A stretch of 64,000 bases of DNA from contig JALIZF010001916.1 in NCBI GenBank assembly GCA_029948255.1, positions 711,001 to 775,000 on the forward strand, in the 5' to 3' direction. A program made the position numbers and the translations under genes. Under the pieces are notes generated by a model. It searched no databases and was not told the DNA's origin. It saw only the letters and a program-made list of their open reading frames with translations. Below are positions 1 to 11,400 of this stretch, one piece after another (within the stretch, counting starts at the first letter, position 1; the number at the start of each line of letters is the position of its first letter). The DNA comes from Telmatactis stephensoni. Its lineage: Eukaryota; Cnidaria; Anthozoa; Actiniaria; Isophelliidae.

Positions 1-488
1 TTTAAAGGTACAAAAGTACAAAAATATGTACCGGCAAAAAGTTACAATGACGAGTTTTAAATTGCGCTCTAGTAACGATGCTAACTACCTGCGAAGACGA
101 AGAAAACTGCCTTGAGAGTCGAGCAAGGGAATTAACTCCCTGAGGACGAAATGCAACTCTGGAAAACATCTTTTATATATTATTTTAAACAACTTTCTTT
201 CCTCAAGACAGTTTTTCTTGTCAGTCACCGTTCAGCAACAGCTAAAGGCCAGACAATGCGCATGCTCATGTAAATGAGCCCACAGACCATCGAGCCAGCA
301 GCTGTGCCGAAGGTCACGCTATCACTTTAAATAGTTGGGTAACGCAACAAACTATTATACAGGTATCTCTTTCAGTAGTTGGTGTTGCATGAGCTTCCGT
401 GGTCAGTATGAACACAACACATCACCTAAAAGCCAACAACTGATGATCTCCTTATTAAATCGGATGTTCATGGTTGGCTCAGATGTTC
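1..488. other. No gene recognised
   Basis: I see no splice-compatible coding exon, RNA gene or clear repeat in this stretch. The only long open frame runs into the SINE to its right and has no protein-like composition. Confidence 0.5.
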
Positions 489-695
489 CCCGGTTGGCTC
501 AGTTGGTAGGGCGCCGGACTAGTGTGCGGGAGGTACCGGGTTCGAGTCCCGGTCGGACCAACTACTTCAGGGTCTTAAAATAATTGAGGAGAAGGTGCTG
601 CCTTTGTAATTACATCTGCAAATGGTTAGATCTTCACGTCTTCTCGGATAAGGACGTTAAACCGTAGGCCCCGTCTCAATTTATATTGAGACGTT
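489..695 (+). mobile_element. tRNA-derived SINE (family A)
   Basis: The head carries a tRNA-like internal pol III promoter: an A-box-like TGGCTCAGTTGG at 495-506 and a B-box GGTTCGAGTCC at 539-549, closing with GGTCGGACCA. The body that follows (CAGGGTCTTAAAATAATTGA, then a GGTGCTGCCTTTGT block and a GGACGTTAAACCGTAGGCCC block) recurs at 37330-37660 inside a COQ5 intron. The shared non-tRNA body makes this a SINE and not a tRNA gene. Confidence 0.8.
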
Positions 696-820
696 CCAGC
701 AATAAGGCCGGCCTGCGGGATTAGCGTTGAAAACTACTGGTGAATGAGGCCTTAAAATCATGTATTACAACCAGTAGTGGAGCTACTTTAGCAGGTGCTG
801 GAATGAAACGAAGATTTATA

Positions 821-1336
821 CCACAGGAAGCCCATACAACTGCTAACCCTATGCTCAATATTGTCCTCAATACGTAAAATTTATAAATTATGTCTAGATT
901 GTCATTGCTATTTGACCTCAAGACAGACATTCGTTAAACTCTGTATTTAGAGGGTGAGAAAAATAGAACTACACATCTTCAAAAATCAAAACTTCTTGAT
1001 AAAAGAGCGCAGAGGAACAGGCATTTCAATATCCTTCCTCTTCATTTTAATACCATTTTTCTCCCTCCTCCCTAATTTTTTCGGCCATTTCTCCTTCACT
1101 ACATCTCATAATTGTTTTCCTCCCTCCTCCCAAACCGATTTTTCTGCCTTCTTTTCTCCCTCCTCCCTACTTTTTTGGGGCTATTTCTCCCTCCTCCCTA
1201 AACCGTTCCTCTCCACTCATATTAAAAAGGGATGGATAAGTATTAAGAAATCAATACTTAAAAAAGTAAGGCATAAAAACAGTTGAGCAATTCCGTCTAG
1301 ATTTTCTGAACTATGGCCCACTTGGGCTTCCTGTGG
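821..1336. repeat. Inverted-repeat pair CCACAGGAAGCCCA / TGGGCTTCCTGTGG
   Basis: A perfect 14-bp inverted repeat bounds about 516 bp (821-834 and 1323-1336). The interior holds pyrimidine-rich repeats of the type TTTCTCCCTCCTCCC (about 1060-1200) and no believable gene. The same motif occurs five more times in the window, so the two ends may be element termini or two independent copies of a short repeated signal. No target-site duplication was recognised. Confidence 0.45.
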
Positions 1337-1727
1337 AATCATCTATTAGAGTACCGACCAAATTATGGAAAAATGGAATTTACTTGATAATCATCCAATT
1401 TTGTTACTCATGTGATAGCCATGAGCATTGTTGGCAGTCTGTGGTTTTGGTGGGTGAAAAAAACAACAACAACAACAAAAACACACACACACACAACAAT
1501 GCACTGGTTACTTGTGTGATTACAAATGAAACTGGACTGCAATCAGTTCTGTTACCATCATAAATTTCCATTTACTCATAATCCCTCATGACCAGTCCTT
1601 TTATTATTAACTTTTATTTTGAAAACAAATAGATTAATTAATACACATCTTTCTCAAAGTAAAATAAATTAGAAAAAGCTATTTAAAGACCTGGCTAATT
1701 TCAAAGACAAATAACATTATTAACAAG
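1337..1727. repeat. Intergenic, with AAC/AC simple repeat
   Basis: This is the 3' flank of the STYXL1-like gene. An (AAC)n/(AC)n simple repeat lies near 1460-1500; nothing else is recognised. Confidence 0.5.
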
Positions 1728-4700
1728 TCAATAGTTTGGTTCACTGATATCAGTGATTGATTTTCCAAAGAGCTGCTCTTCCCACTTTGCAAGGTGCTTG
1801 ATGAAGCCACATGTTGGTTGAATGTTTTGTCTGCATTTCTTCAAATGATTATAGGCATCCTGAAAAATGTACCACATCACCAGTTACAGTGTAAATCGAA
1901 CAAACCGTGTGCACCTAGAACTATTTCAGGAACGTCATCTGACCAATCAGAAACTTGATCATTATCTTTGTGGTTAGAGAACCATTTCTGATTGTTAAAA
2001 AAATAAAAGAAGCATTCCTGAAATATTTATAGGTGCCACAGTTTTTCAATTCACACTGTAATAGTCCAGGGGCTGGTTGTACGAAGGGTGAATAGCGCTA
2101 TCCAGCGGATAAATCCTTATCCAGCGGATAAAATGTATACAAAATCTATACAGAGGATAACTCTTATCCGGTGGATAACTTTATCCAACCTTCGTACAAC
2201 CGGGCCCTGTACCAAGATAAATTGTTTCACCTGCCACATACAAAGGAGTTAGAACAAGGCTATGTGCTAAAACGTTTGTCTTGTTACGAATAACTGAGCT
2301 TTATGCACATAGCTTTGATTCTTTTGTATGTGGCAATTAAGTGAAGTGTATCTCGGAAGGCTATTAGCTATATCATTTAGTTTTATCAGACATTGGGAAA
2401 GTCATTTGGAATTTTGTTATTCGAGATCGCATCCATTAACCAAAGTTAAAAATAAAAAAGTGAAGAACTACCAAAATAACAATTGAAGCGATAATTATGT
2501 AGCTATTATAAATTGTCTAAAGATCATATTGGTAGGTTTTGAAGTATCTTTATTATAAATTATTTGTTTTGTTTGTGTTTTGTTTTGATTGATGGAAGTG
2601 ATCGAATGACCAAATTCCAATGGACTGTTTGAAGGTTAGAGTTTGCATGATATTGAAAATCGCTGTCAAACCAGTCTGATAAATATCATCATGCTACATG
2701 TGTTAGTCATTTAAGGTGGCTCAATCGACTGGGTTTTGTTTGAGGCGCACCTCGCTGTTTGATCGCAAAATGCATCATGGCAAAAAACCTAATTTCAAAA
2801 ATATTCCACAACAAGTCTAGGGATAGATTAAAGTTTCTTTTGACATATTGAAATCATTTTGATTGGAGTTTTCAATAATTTATAGTGGCAGCATGGCGAT
2901 TTTCATGAACCTGATTTTTTGGAAAAACTAGAGTTTTGTACAAAACTGCATTTATTGTTTCATAAAATCTAGATCAAGTTCTGCACTCTTACTCAGCTTC
3001 AACGATTTCTATGGAAGCGTTTTTGAATAAAACGCGCTTGAACTTTTACGCATCAAAAAAGTAAACAATTCCAAGCATTCAGTTTACTTGGCCGAAAACC
3101 TTACTTTTAGGACTCGGAAAAAGCTTTTTTTGAGCTCATATTGTCGACACGTTCAATAACTGTTCATTTGGAAAAGTAGAACAAAATTGCGTCACATGAT
3201 TTTGAGAAATATGAATTTAGGTCAAGTTGATAGAAGTACGTGCCTTTTCATCTTTTGTGCAGAAGTGTGCGTCAAACAAAACCCAGTCGAGCCACCTTAA
3301 AGCCTGAGTCAGGGAAGCAATATAAAAGTAAACCTGATTTTGACTTGTGATTGTTGTATGTGATGGAGAGTTTAAGCTTCACAGAGATGGGAAATGGCAG
3401 ACAGCAAAGAGGATCACATGTCCTACTTTTTTCATGCCTGGTGTTGTGCATTTGACACTTAAACAAGGGAGACCTTTCACATTTACTGCAAATGTGAAAT
3501 GACTCACCATGGCATTTAAATGGTAATTCCAGGCACACACACAAACAGATCCTTTCTCCTATCTTCATGTATGCGAAGCTTAAGCTTTCTAACGAAGGCC
3601 AATATAAACAGCTAGCTAGAAACATGTATTGGTGGGCAGGCTATGGGATTTACCTTTAAAGATATTTTCTTGTGCCACATGAGATATGCAATAGCAACAG
3701 TAACACATCGACTGATACCAAGACTAGAGAATACCAAAACTGTACACCCATCATCAGTCTTATGATCATCTAAAAATGTATTTAGTGTACAGTAAATAGT
3801 ATAATCTTAATGAATATTATATCTATAATAAGAATATAACCAACCATATATCCCTGCTGTATCTACAATCAGTAGGATTCTAAACCAGTTAAAGACAATG
3901 GTACCAACTACTGCCTGGCTATCATATCACCATGGTGACAGTGTAACCACTGACCACATCACCATGATGACAGTACAATGACTGATCATTTCCTGGTTAC
4001 AATATCACCATGGTGACGACAGTACAATGACTGACCATTGCCTGGTTATAACATCACCATGGTGACAGTATCTAGGCTGACTACTGAACTGCAGGATTGT
4101 AGTAACTGGATATAGATGGCTGTCCTGTTTCATAAACTTACCAATAAAATTGACTGCATCTTGGAAACAGGAGTATATATCAGCCTCACTACAGTCTTCA
4201 ATAGGAATATTGAATACTGGACTGATCTTTTTTTCATTTTTTCCAAGTACTACTGTTTCATTGGAGAACCTGTATCAAAATAAAATTTGTAACTAAAAAA
4301 ATAAATTTGTCAGCAATAAATTTCAAAACTTCAACAAGAGTTCCTTACTCTTTGTCTGTTTCCATGGATACATTGACATGTGCCTTGATCTTTAAATCTT
4401 TGGTAATGTTTTTATTCTGTGACTGTTGGTAATTTCCAATGTATAAAAAATTTGGAAGGACTTCTAAAGGATATGTAACGATTACATCAAGTTCCTATTA
4501 TAGAATTAATACAATATCAGGCCCAGTTACTGAGTAAAGGCTGCCCTAGGGGAAGCAAGGGTGGCCGCATGGTGAATTAGTGCTGGTCTGTCACCCTTTA
4601 GGGTCCTTGGTTTGATTCCTGGCAGAGCATCACGTTACTTGAGTTTGTTAGTTCATTCTCTACTTTGCTTTGAGTTTTTTTTCTCTGGGTCCTCTCATTT

Positions 4701-7021
4701 AATTTCCTCCCTCAGTGAAAATAAACTAGTGATCTGAGAGTTGTATGCATACAATATTAGAATAGACCCTTATCACGCTAATGTGACAATTAATATATTT
4801 TATTTATTGAAAAAACGAATTCACTATCAAATTCATCACATTGATATTAGTAAAATTGCAGAGTTTCATAAAGACTGCCCTTAAACTGACAAAGTTATGG
4901 ATTTTTGAAGCTAGATATTTTTGTGGAATTTTTGTTAAGAAATGTATGTGTTTAGCATGATAACGAGGCGAGCCATGCATGCGATGCCCGTCCACCATAC
5001 ATTTCTTTGTAAAAATGCTAAGTTTTAAAAATTCATATCTTTGTCAATAATATTTAAGAGCAAAATCCCCCAAAAATTGCAAATTATTTTACTAATATCA
5101 GTGTGATGAAATTGATAGTGAATTCCTTTTTCCGATAAATCGAATAATTTATAGTCTCACACTTGCGTGATATGGGTCTATGTAGTGGTAGTGTGTGAGA
5201 GAGAGCACATGTACAGTGTCCCCTGATTAGTGCACAAGTGCTAGAACACATTGGACACTTAAATAAAGTTATATTTTACAATACATCAATGCATACCCTG
5301 GGTGTGTACATAATCTTTTGTGTTCTTAAGAATGGATAAAGTGCTGAAAACAATTCATAGCCACCTACAATATAATTAAGAACTCATTAGTTAAACCCAA
5401 TATTGCATTAGAGAGGAGGGGTTGCTTATTTGAGATGGGTGCTTATTGGCAGGAGGCACTTATTTGAATCACTATGCTATTTCTAACTTTTGGTGATCTT
5501 TTGTTGTAAAAGCTAAATCAGTTTAAGTTTGATGGCTTGATATTCCTGACTGATAAAACACAGAGTTTAATATTCAAGTCTGTGTATGTCAGAGACATCA
5601 AAATGTTTTGCCTGCACTACAGATGAACTAAATCCTGCTTATGCTGAGACTTCACTGTTTATTCTAGATGTGACAAAGGCTATATAATGTTGGACGAGCT
5701 GATTTAGTTTTTAGAAACAATCCTGATACATTTTACCTTTAACAACCTTTACTGGATTCTTGCTTCCCATGTCCCACATCAATTTAGCACAGGACAATGC
5801 AAAGCTTCCTAGAAAAAAATAATTTAATAATTATAGTAATTAAAGACTACCATGATGAAAACTCAATCAGGGGCTCATCGTTAATGGGCCCTTTGAGAAA
5901 TGGGCCCCAGAAGGGATAAGGTACTGGGAAACAGTAGAATGTGGTATGTCATGGATGTCTGCAGGGATGAATTTAGGGGAGGGGTGTGTATCCTCTCCAG
6001 AGACAACTTTGGGTCTTTTTTTCTCAATATTTTTCCAAAATATTCTCTCAAAAGTTTCCAATTTATATGATGGTGCACTCCCTCCTGAAGATGGCAGGTG
6101 CACTTTCTCCTGAATCCTGATAATCCTGGATCCACCCCTAGTCTGAGGAGACCCAACTTAATGGTGATAATTTGAGATTTTAAGTTTGATTGAAAAATAT
6201 CCAGGTTTACCCTTATCCTTGGTTGTATTTGTATTGCTATCATAGATGACAACATGGATTTTAGTTTCCAGTTCAGCATTTTCAGGTACAAGAAATGCCC
6301 CTATTTCATTCTGCAAAATAAATGAAATTGGCGCATTAGTATGATCATAGAGAACATTCTGAGTGAACATTTTTAGTTTATTTGCCTGTCTTTCTATAGA
6401 CATGTAAATCAATCAAAAGAGAACTAACCCGTGGTGCATGCTTGGATGTTACAATGTGGCTCTCATTAAAATCATTCCTTTTCCTGGTATCTTGTAAAAT
6501 AAATAAATAATCCTTTCACTGCAACATATCCACAGTGGTTCTTCATATACATAATAATAATAATACAATAATACTCCCACCTCACTTAGGGGCTATCATA
6601 TGATCTGAAGGCAAGCTGTCCCGGCTAGCAGGGACAACTCTACTTCACATAGACAGCCCCTTGGTACATTTATCATATTTATCTTGTATCAGTTGAACAG
6701 CACTCGTGCGTATATTGCAAACATTTCTGGTTCATCTTCATTTCGAATTCAACTATATTCCCCAATATTATCAAGACTTACCCAGCAATAACATGTAGTT
6801 TGGGTCACTAAGGAACGGATATTGAGACGTCTAAAAGAAAGCAAAACATTCTTTTACAAGCCTTCTCGTATTCCTATTCCTTATCAAGCTGTATGCCCAA
6901 AAGAACATATTCTTTTACAAGTTCAAAATGTAAAGAAACACAGTGAAAGGAAAATATTTACCTGATTTAGTAGATTATAAAGTTCTGAAGGCTCACAAAG
7001 AACTATTCCTGTAGATGCCAT
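1728..7021 (-). CDS. STYXL1: STYXL1-like pseudophosphatase (MK-STYX), ten exons
   Basis: Coding exons (minus): 6962-7021, 6782-6830, 6429-6490, 6211-6310, 5737-5808, 5297-5364, 4349-4494, 4142-4269, 3654-3770, 1728-1859; all introns are GT-AG and phases match. The product is about 310 residues, as in the vertebrate protein. It begins MASTGIVLCEPSELYNLLNQ, then a rhodanese-like domain (LLLDTRKRNDFNESHIV), then a dual-specificity phosphatase fold (NFLYIGNYQQSQ, LKIKAHVNVSMET). The P-loop reads FSSLGISR, so the catalytic His-Cys pair of HCx5R is replaced by Phe-Ser, as known for MK-STYX; it should bind phosphoprotein partners without catalysis. Exon 9 carries one extra base in the AAA at 3720-3722, which breaks the frame inside the P-loop codons; with it removed both halves fit. 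The last intron (1860-3653) holds several mobile elements. The name is secure; whether the frameshift is real is open. Confidence 0.88.
2068..2208. mobile_element. Palindromic MITE, GGTTGTACGAAGG termini
   Basis: The ends AGGGGCTGGTTGTACGAAGG and CCTTCGTACAACCGGGCCCT are near-perfect inverted repeats; the interior repeats TTATCC(A/G)G(C/T)GGATAA units. It lies in the last intron of the STYXL1-like gene. A related terminus, GGTTGTTCGAA, bounds the element at 18995-19115. Confidence 0.75.
2228..2395. repeat. Dispersed repeat, copy 1
   Basis: It contains TTTCACCTGCCACA, a TGCACATA block and AGTGAAGTGTATCTCGGAAG. The same blocks in the same order occur at 63746-63900 (CACCTGCCACA, TGCACATA, AGTGAAGTATATCTCGGAAG). 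No coding content. Confidence 0.55.
2715..3296. mobile_element. Non-autonomous TIR element flanked by TTAA
   Basis: The termini GGTGGCTCAATCGACTGGGT and ACCCAGTCGAGCCACC are inverted repeats extending about 30 bp with few mismatches. Both sides are flanked by TTAA (2711-2714 and 3297-3300), the target duplication typical of piggyBac-type elements. The roughly 580-bp interior has no transposase. It sits in the last intron of the STYXL1-like gene. Confidence 0.7.
3363..3592. mobile_element. Palindromic MITE, older copy of the family at 57800
   Basis: The ends GAGAGTTTAAGCTTCAC and GCGAAGCTTAAGCTTTC are inverted. The interior (GGCAAATGGCAAAGAGGATCAC-type block, degraded here) matches the better-preserved element at 57800-58037. 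It overlaps an open frame on the minus strand that is therefore not a gene. Confidence 0.65.
3909..4079. repeat. Minisatellite, about 50-bp unit
   Basis: About three to four imperfect tandem units contain ATCACCATGGTGACAG and ACAATGACTGACCA. Each unit holds the palindrome TCACCATGGTGA. It lies in intron 8 of the STYXL1-like gene. Confidence 0.75.
4548..5285 (+). mobile_element. tRNA-derived SINE (family B), split by a MITE
   Basis: The left half, from about 4548 to 4761, has the degraded tRNA-like head (GGTTTGATTCC B-box at about 4610) and the CTCTGGGTCCTCTC block. The right half, from 5182, resumes with GTAGTGGTAGTGTGTGAGAG and the ACAGTGTCCCCTGATTAGTG tail. The intact copy at 58329-58650 shows the two halves are contiguous in the family. 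It lies in intron 6 of the STYXL1-like gene. Confidence 0.75.
4762..5181. mobile_element. Foldback MITE, ATAGACCC termini, copy 1
   Basis: It begins ATAGACCCTTATCACGC and ends GCGTGATATGGGTCTAT, and is nearly palindromic over its whole 420 bp (for example TTAAGAAATGTATGTG against the CATACATTTCTTTG arm). A second copy is at 49257-49654. It is inserted inside a family B SINE and so is younger than that SINE. Confidence 0.85.
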
Positions 7022-8183
7022 GATGGAAAGTGAAAAATATTCCGACAAAAAGTATTCAAAACAAACTGCTCTTTTCTGCCATCTTTGTTGTTGTCTGTTG
7101 CTATGATGAACAAGTGACCGGTTTGCTGAGCATGCGCGACATGCGTGATTTATCATGACCTCAAGGAAGCCATGTTTTGATTTTTGTGTGAAGTACACTT
7201 CAAAATTCTTCGTTTTTCTACGTATGTAAAGGATAATTCAGCCTTGATGATCAATCTTGATGTTGGATTTGTATTCCTCGACCCTATTCAAGTCAATATT
7301 GGCTAATCACTCTTCGCTAAGAGTAACTTTAATACCATAAAGTTTGGTTCAACAAGTAGAGAAAATGGCGACCGTTGTCATTGTCTACATACTTCGTCTT
7401 CGATTTTTGTCTTGAAGAACTGCTGTTATTTGGAATTTTCACTAGCAAGGTAAGTTTTTGTCATTTTTATATCTAATGAAGATTGTTTGCAGTAAAATCG
7501 GCACTAGATATATCCCTTTTCTTTCGTGTCAAAGATGGGTAATGTGACTTTATTGAGCATATTTGTAGTGAGCTTATTTGTCATCACACTCAAACTACCA
7601 GTATGATCTAAGCAGATATGAGAACTTTAATATGTGTTTACAATGTTTAATGGGTAATCTTTGTCTTGAAAATTGGAGTAGTCATATTTTTGGGGGTTTC
7701 GGACATCGTGGATATTGTTTACATGGCAAAAATATACTGTTCGAAAAGTTGTTCCTCGACAATTATTCGAGACTTTAAGAATGAATATGTAGTTATGTAT
7801 CATAGCTGACAGGAAATTATTGGTTTCCCAGGGATCGAACAATCTTTAGTGCTAGTTACGGAGCAATAAAGCAATGATATTATTTTGCTTCCAGGCTGTG
7901 AAATGCTCAACAAACATTTCTGGTTTATATTTAAAACTACCACACATATTCCAATTGATTAAGTACCAGGAATTATTGTATTAACGAACTATTGGGCCAG
8001 AATTTTTTTAAAAATTGGAGTACATAGAGAAATTTTCAATTTTAAGTAAAAACCCTTCGTTTTGCTTTTAATTAGCATATGCTTCATTGAATATGCAAAA
8101 TTTTTCGTATAGTTTTAAAACTTTATATTATGTAAAATATATTATCCCTTGGTAGTGAAGTAAGCTCACATATACATATATAT
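7022..8183 (+). other. Intergenic; possible noncoding or 5'-UTR exon near 7364-7449
   Basis: Upstream of the STYXL1-like gene on the opposite strand, ATGGCGACC in good context (7364) is followed by a short frame of 16 codons and then a strong donor CAAG|GTAAGT at about 7449. No matching downstream coding exon was found. This could be a divergent noncoding transcript or a 5'-UTR exon. Nothing else is recognised up to 8183. Confidence 0.25.
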
Positions 8184-8400
8184 TTTTGTCTGATAGTTTT
8201 TGATTCATACTGTGGTACACAATTAGCCTGATGTGCATTTGATTATTTCATAACAAAACATGGACAATTTGTCTCTCTAAACAAATATATAGGGTAAGGT
8301 ATTTCTCTGATAGTTGATTCATACTGTAGCGCACAAGCCTGATGCATATTTGATTGTTTCATAAAAGAACATTAACAATTTGTTTGTATAAAAAAATATT
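8184..8400. repeat. Diverged tandem duplication, about 110 bp
   Basis: Two head-to-tail copies share CTGATAG, GATTCATACTGT, CACAA, CCTGATG and a TTTGATTxTTTCATAA block ending ACAATTTGT. They lie directly downstream of the transposon-type gene. Confidence 0.7.
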
Positions 8401-8431
8401 TACAACTGTAGTGTAAGATTGTCTAACAAAG

Positions 8432-11400
8432 TTAAACATTGCTTGCTAGCACAGTAATATTTGCTCCATCAATTTGACTATTCCAGTCACGGCCACACAT
8501 GTACTCCATATATAAGACCAAACTATCAACATGTTCATAACTGCACACAGCAATCAATCCACCACGATTGTGACCATGGGGGTGACTTTCAAAAAGTGCA
8601 ATCTTCCTGAACTGAGTATGAAAACACATCAGCATAGATTTATCGGGTGGCACTGTTACAATAGCACTTCTGTCATCAGTTGATAAGCATATATCTACAA
8701 GCGTTGTTCTGAACATTGAAGCAGAGACAACACCAATATCCCCAATTATTCTTAGTCCAAAATGGTCTTGTCTTGTCTGCAGTGCTTCTTGAGGTGTGAG
8801 ATTGGGTTGGCCTAATGGAAGGTTGAGGGTATTGTACAGGAGATTGCCTTCAACCATTGAATCTGAAAATTTAGCTATGGACTGCGTAATACTTATTGAT
8901 GCTGGGATAGGTAGGATGCCATTGAAAAATTTCATTGCACCAATAGCAGCAATAATACAGCAGGCGTTGCTGCCTATTGGTACCCCAAAGATTGTTGCCT
9001 GAGATATATTGATTGGTAGACTCCATTCAGTGATGTGACCAAAGTAGATACTTGTTAGCAGTGTGTTTACTTGGTTATCTGGCTGAGCTGGTTGTTGATT
9101 TTGATTACAGCTTTGGACACACACACCCTCTGGACATGCTGGACACTTGGGAGGACCATTCTTGGGGTTTGTATGCCCTTTTCGTGGATGACCACAGTTC
9201 TTGCATTTTGGTGTTCGTTTAGGTGCAGATGGTTGTGATGGTTGTGGATTATGAGAAGATACACAAGGTAATGGTGGAGCTTTTGGAAATGGTAGTGCTG
9301 ATATTGATTCTACTGCAGATTGGACCTGGCTGTCTACAGATGGTGTTTGTACTTGGTCACTCTCTGTTAGTATGTGTGAGGTATTGTCATCATCATCATT
9401 GTTGTTTTCATCTACATCATCATTGCTTGTTGTCTTTGGATTTAAAATTGCATCTTTTGCTGTAGTAGCCAAACTCTCTGCTTTTGCTGCAAGGAATTTC
9501 TGACAGAGTGGACAGAAACTGCAATCATCTAGACAATCATTGTGAAAAGAATGAGAGCATCCCTCAAATAGAGTCCAAGGCTCATCCTGAATAACTTTGC
9601 ACCCAGGCAAGTCACATCGTTGGTCTTGCTGTGCAGTTGTTAAACCGCAGTATCCTAGTGGTAATACTTTAGTTTTGACTGCTTCTGTACCGAATAATCT
9701 AGGTAATGCAACCAGCTTCTTTTTTCCCTTGACAACAATGTTTCCTTTTCCAGGTTCTTTTCCTATTTCACAAATTTTTTTTGCGAGGATGGATGCACAT
9801 TTGGCCTTCATGGAGCGTAGATTGTTTAGAACACTTTTATTTTTTTGGGTTGGTGTAAAATTTTCTTTGAAGCTTTTTTGTGCCTGTTTGGAGTGGAATA
9901 TTGCTTTAGCCTTTTTTTCTAGCTGCTCTGTACTGTCACATACATTTGTCTTTGAACGAATGATACTATGTGCATTCTCGACGGGGTATTCATCAAATAT
10001 AGTCAAGTATTGTCTAATCAGGTTGTACATACCAGGGTGGTGCATTCCCCAGTATGTACACATGGCTATCCATACAAGAGGAGATTTATTGTAGTGATGC
10101 CTTTCCAAGCAAACAAACATGGTCCAGATTCTTATCACTGCCTTGAAATACTCAGTAAAATTGTTTAGTTTAAATGTCACACTGTAAATTGTTAGAACAA
10201 GGGGCAGATAGTTGTCCAGAAGGTTTAATAGTGTTCTGTACTCTAGATCTTTGCACTGGGAAAATTTCTCTTTGACAGAATCTCTTAAAAAGAGCCAACC
10301 ACCATAAGTCACCTCCAACAGATAGCTTATTCTCCAGGGCTTTGGCTTCTTAGCAAGCTTGCTTTTAGGGAATAAGTTAGTGTAAATGGCTTCAAAAAAG
10401 GGGCGGAAATCATTGAATAATGTTTCTCTAGCATTTAGGGAAATGTGTAATGGTCCAATGCAAGGTATTACTGATAATATTCTTGGTTGGTTATTGTTGT
10501 TTATGGTTTGTCTTTTCCTTTCAGGTTCACTGGAACTGGCAGTTGAATATGAATGATCTTCATGAATAGTTGGAACATCTGTGTGGTTTGATGATTCATG
10601 ATGCATTACAGAGGAATATGAATGGTCAAAGTGATGAACACCAGCAGTAGCTTCTTGTGTCAGTGATGGAGTTGGTGGAAAAAACTTCACAAGACTTTCA
10701 TAAACTATCTGACGCGAGTAGAACTGGGCTGGCCAGTCACCAGGTTGTGGAGTTAAGAACATGTTGAAGTAGTCAGCTAGTTTAGTACTTAAAATAGCAT
10801 CAAAAGCAGCCTCAAAATCATTTTTGCTTTTGAGAGTTAATGGAAAAAAATTCACCAAGTAAACATCATCCATTTGTCTCATTGATTGCACTGACTCATG
10901 ATCACAGTATTCATGTGCTGTAACTCTATGTCTCTCAAATTCAGAACTGAAAAATGAATCCTTAATCCATGGTGGCATAGTTGACGAGTATGAGTATGGA
11001 GGGGCCCGAAACAGTTTTCACACAAGAAGTAATATCGAGAGCATGGACATCATGATAGTAATTAGCAGGCCCTGCAGCTATTGCCTTGACGTTTTGAAAC
11101 ACTTTAATCACAATTGTACACATATACTTTGGATTAGACAATATTGGAGAATTGGGACGTCTTATAGAGTGCACGGAGGTGTAGTCATCTACTATGACAA
11201 CCAACTGCCATGAATTTCGTATTGCTTCTGCTACAATTTCGTCTATTTTTTTCGCGTTTCCCTCAGATAGCGCAACCATCCGCTCGTTTGTTGTGGTTTT
11301 TGAGCATGAAGCTCCCATGACATGCTGGGTTTGTATCCCTTCTTGATTGATGTTAGACGTTTTTAAATATAGAGCCTGATCGGTCTGCATCCAATTGCAG

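Noticed and set aside
491..565. A tRNA gene with good A and B boxes
   Set aside because: The downstream body recurs with a similar head at 37.3 kb, and clover-leaf pairing is incomplete, so it is a SINE head.
954..1286. 110-codon frame on the plus strand
   Set aside because: It is produced by pyrimidine-rich CTCCCTCCTCCC repeats; composition is Phe/Ser/Pro low complexity.
3272..3625. 117-codon frame on the minus strand
   Set aside because: It spans a MITE terminus and an older palindromic element inside a STYXL1 intron.
7364..7449. First coding exon of a plus-strand gene
   Set aside because: The frame closes after 16 codons and no continuing exon was found; kept only as a possible noncoding exon.
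8796..10168. Several open frames on the plus strand
   Set aside because: They are antisense to the long transposon-type coding exon and have no protein features.
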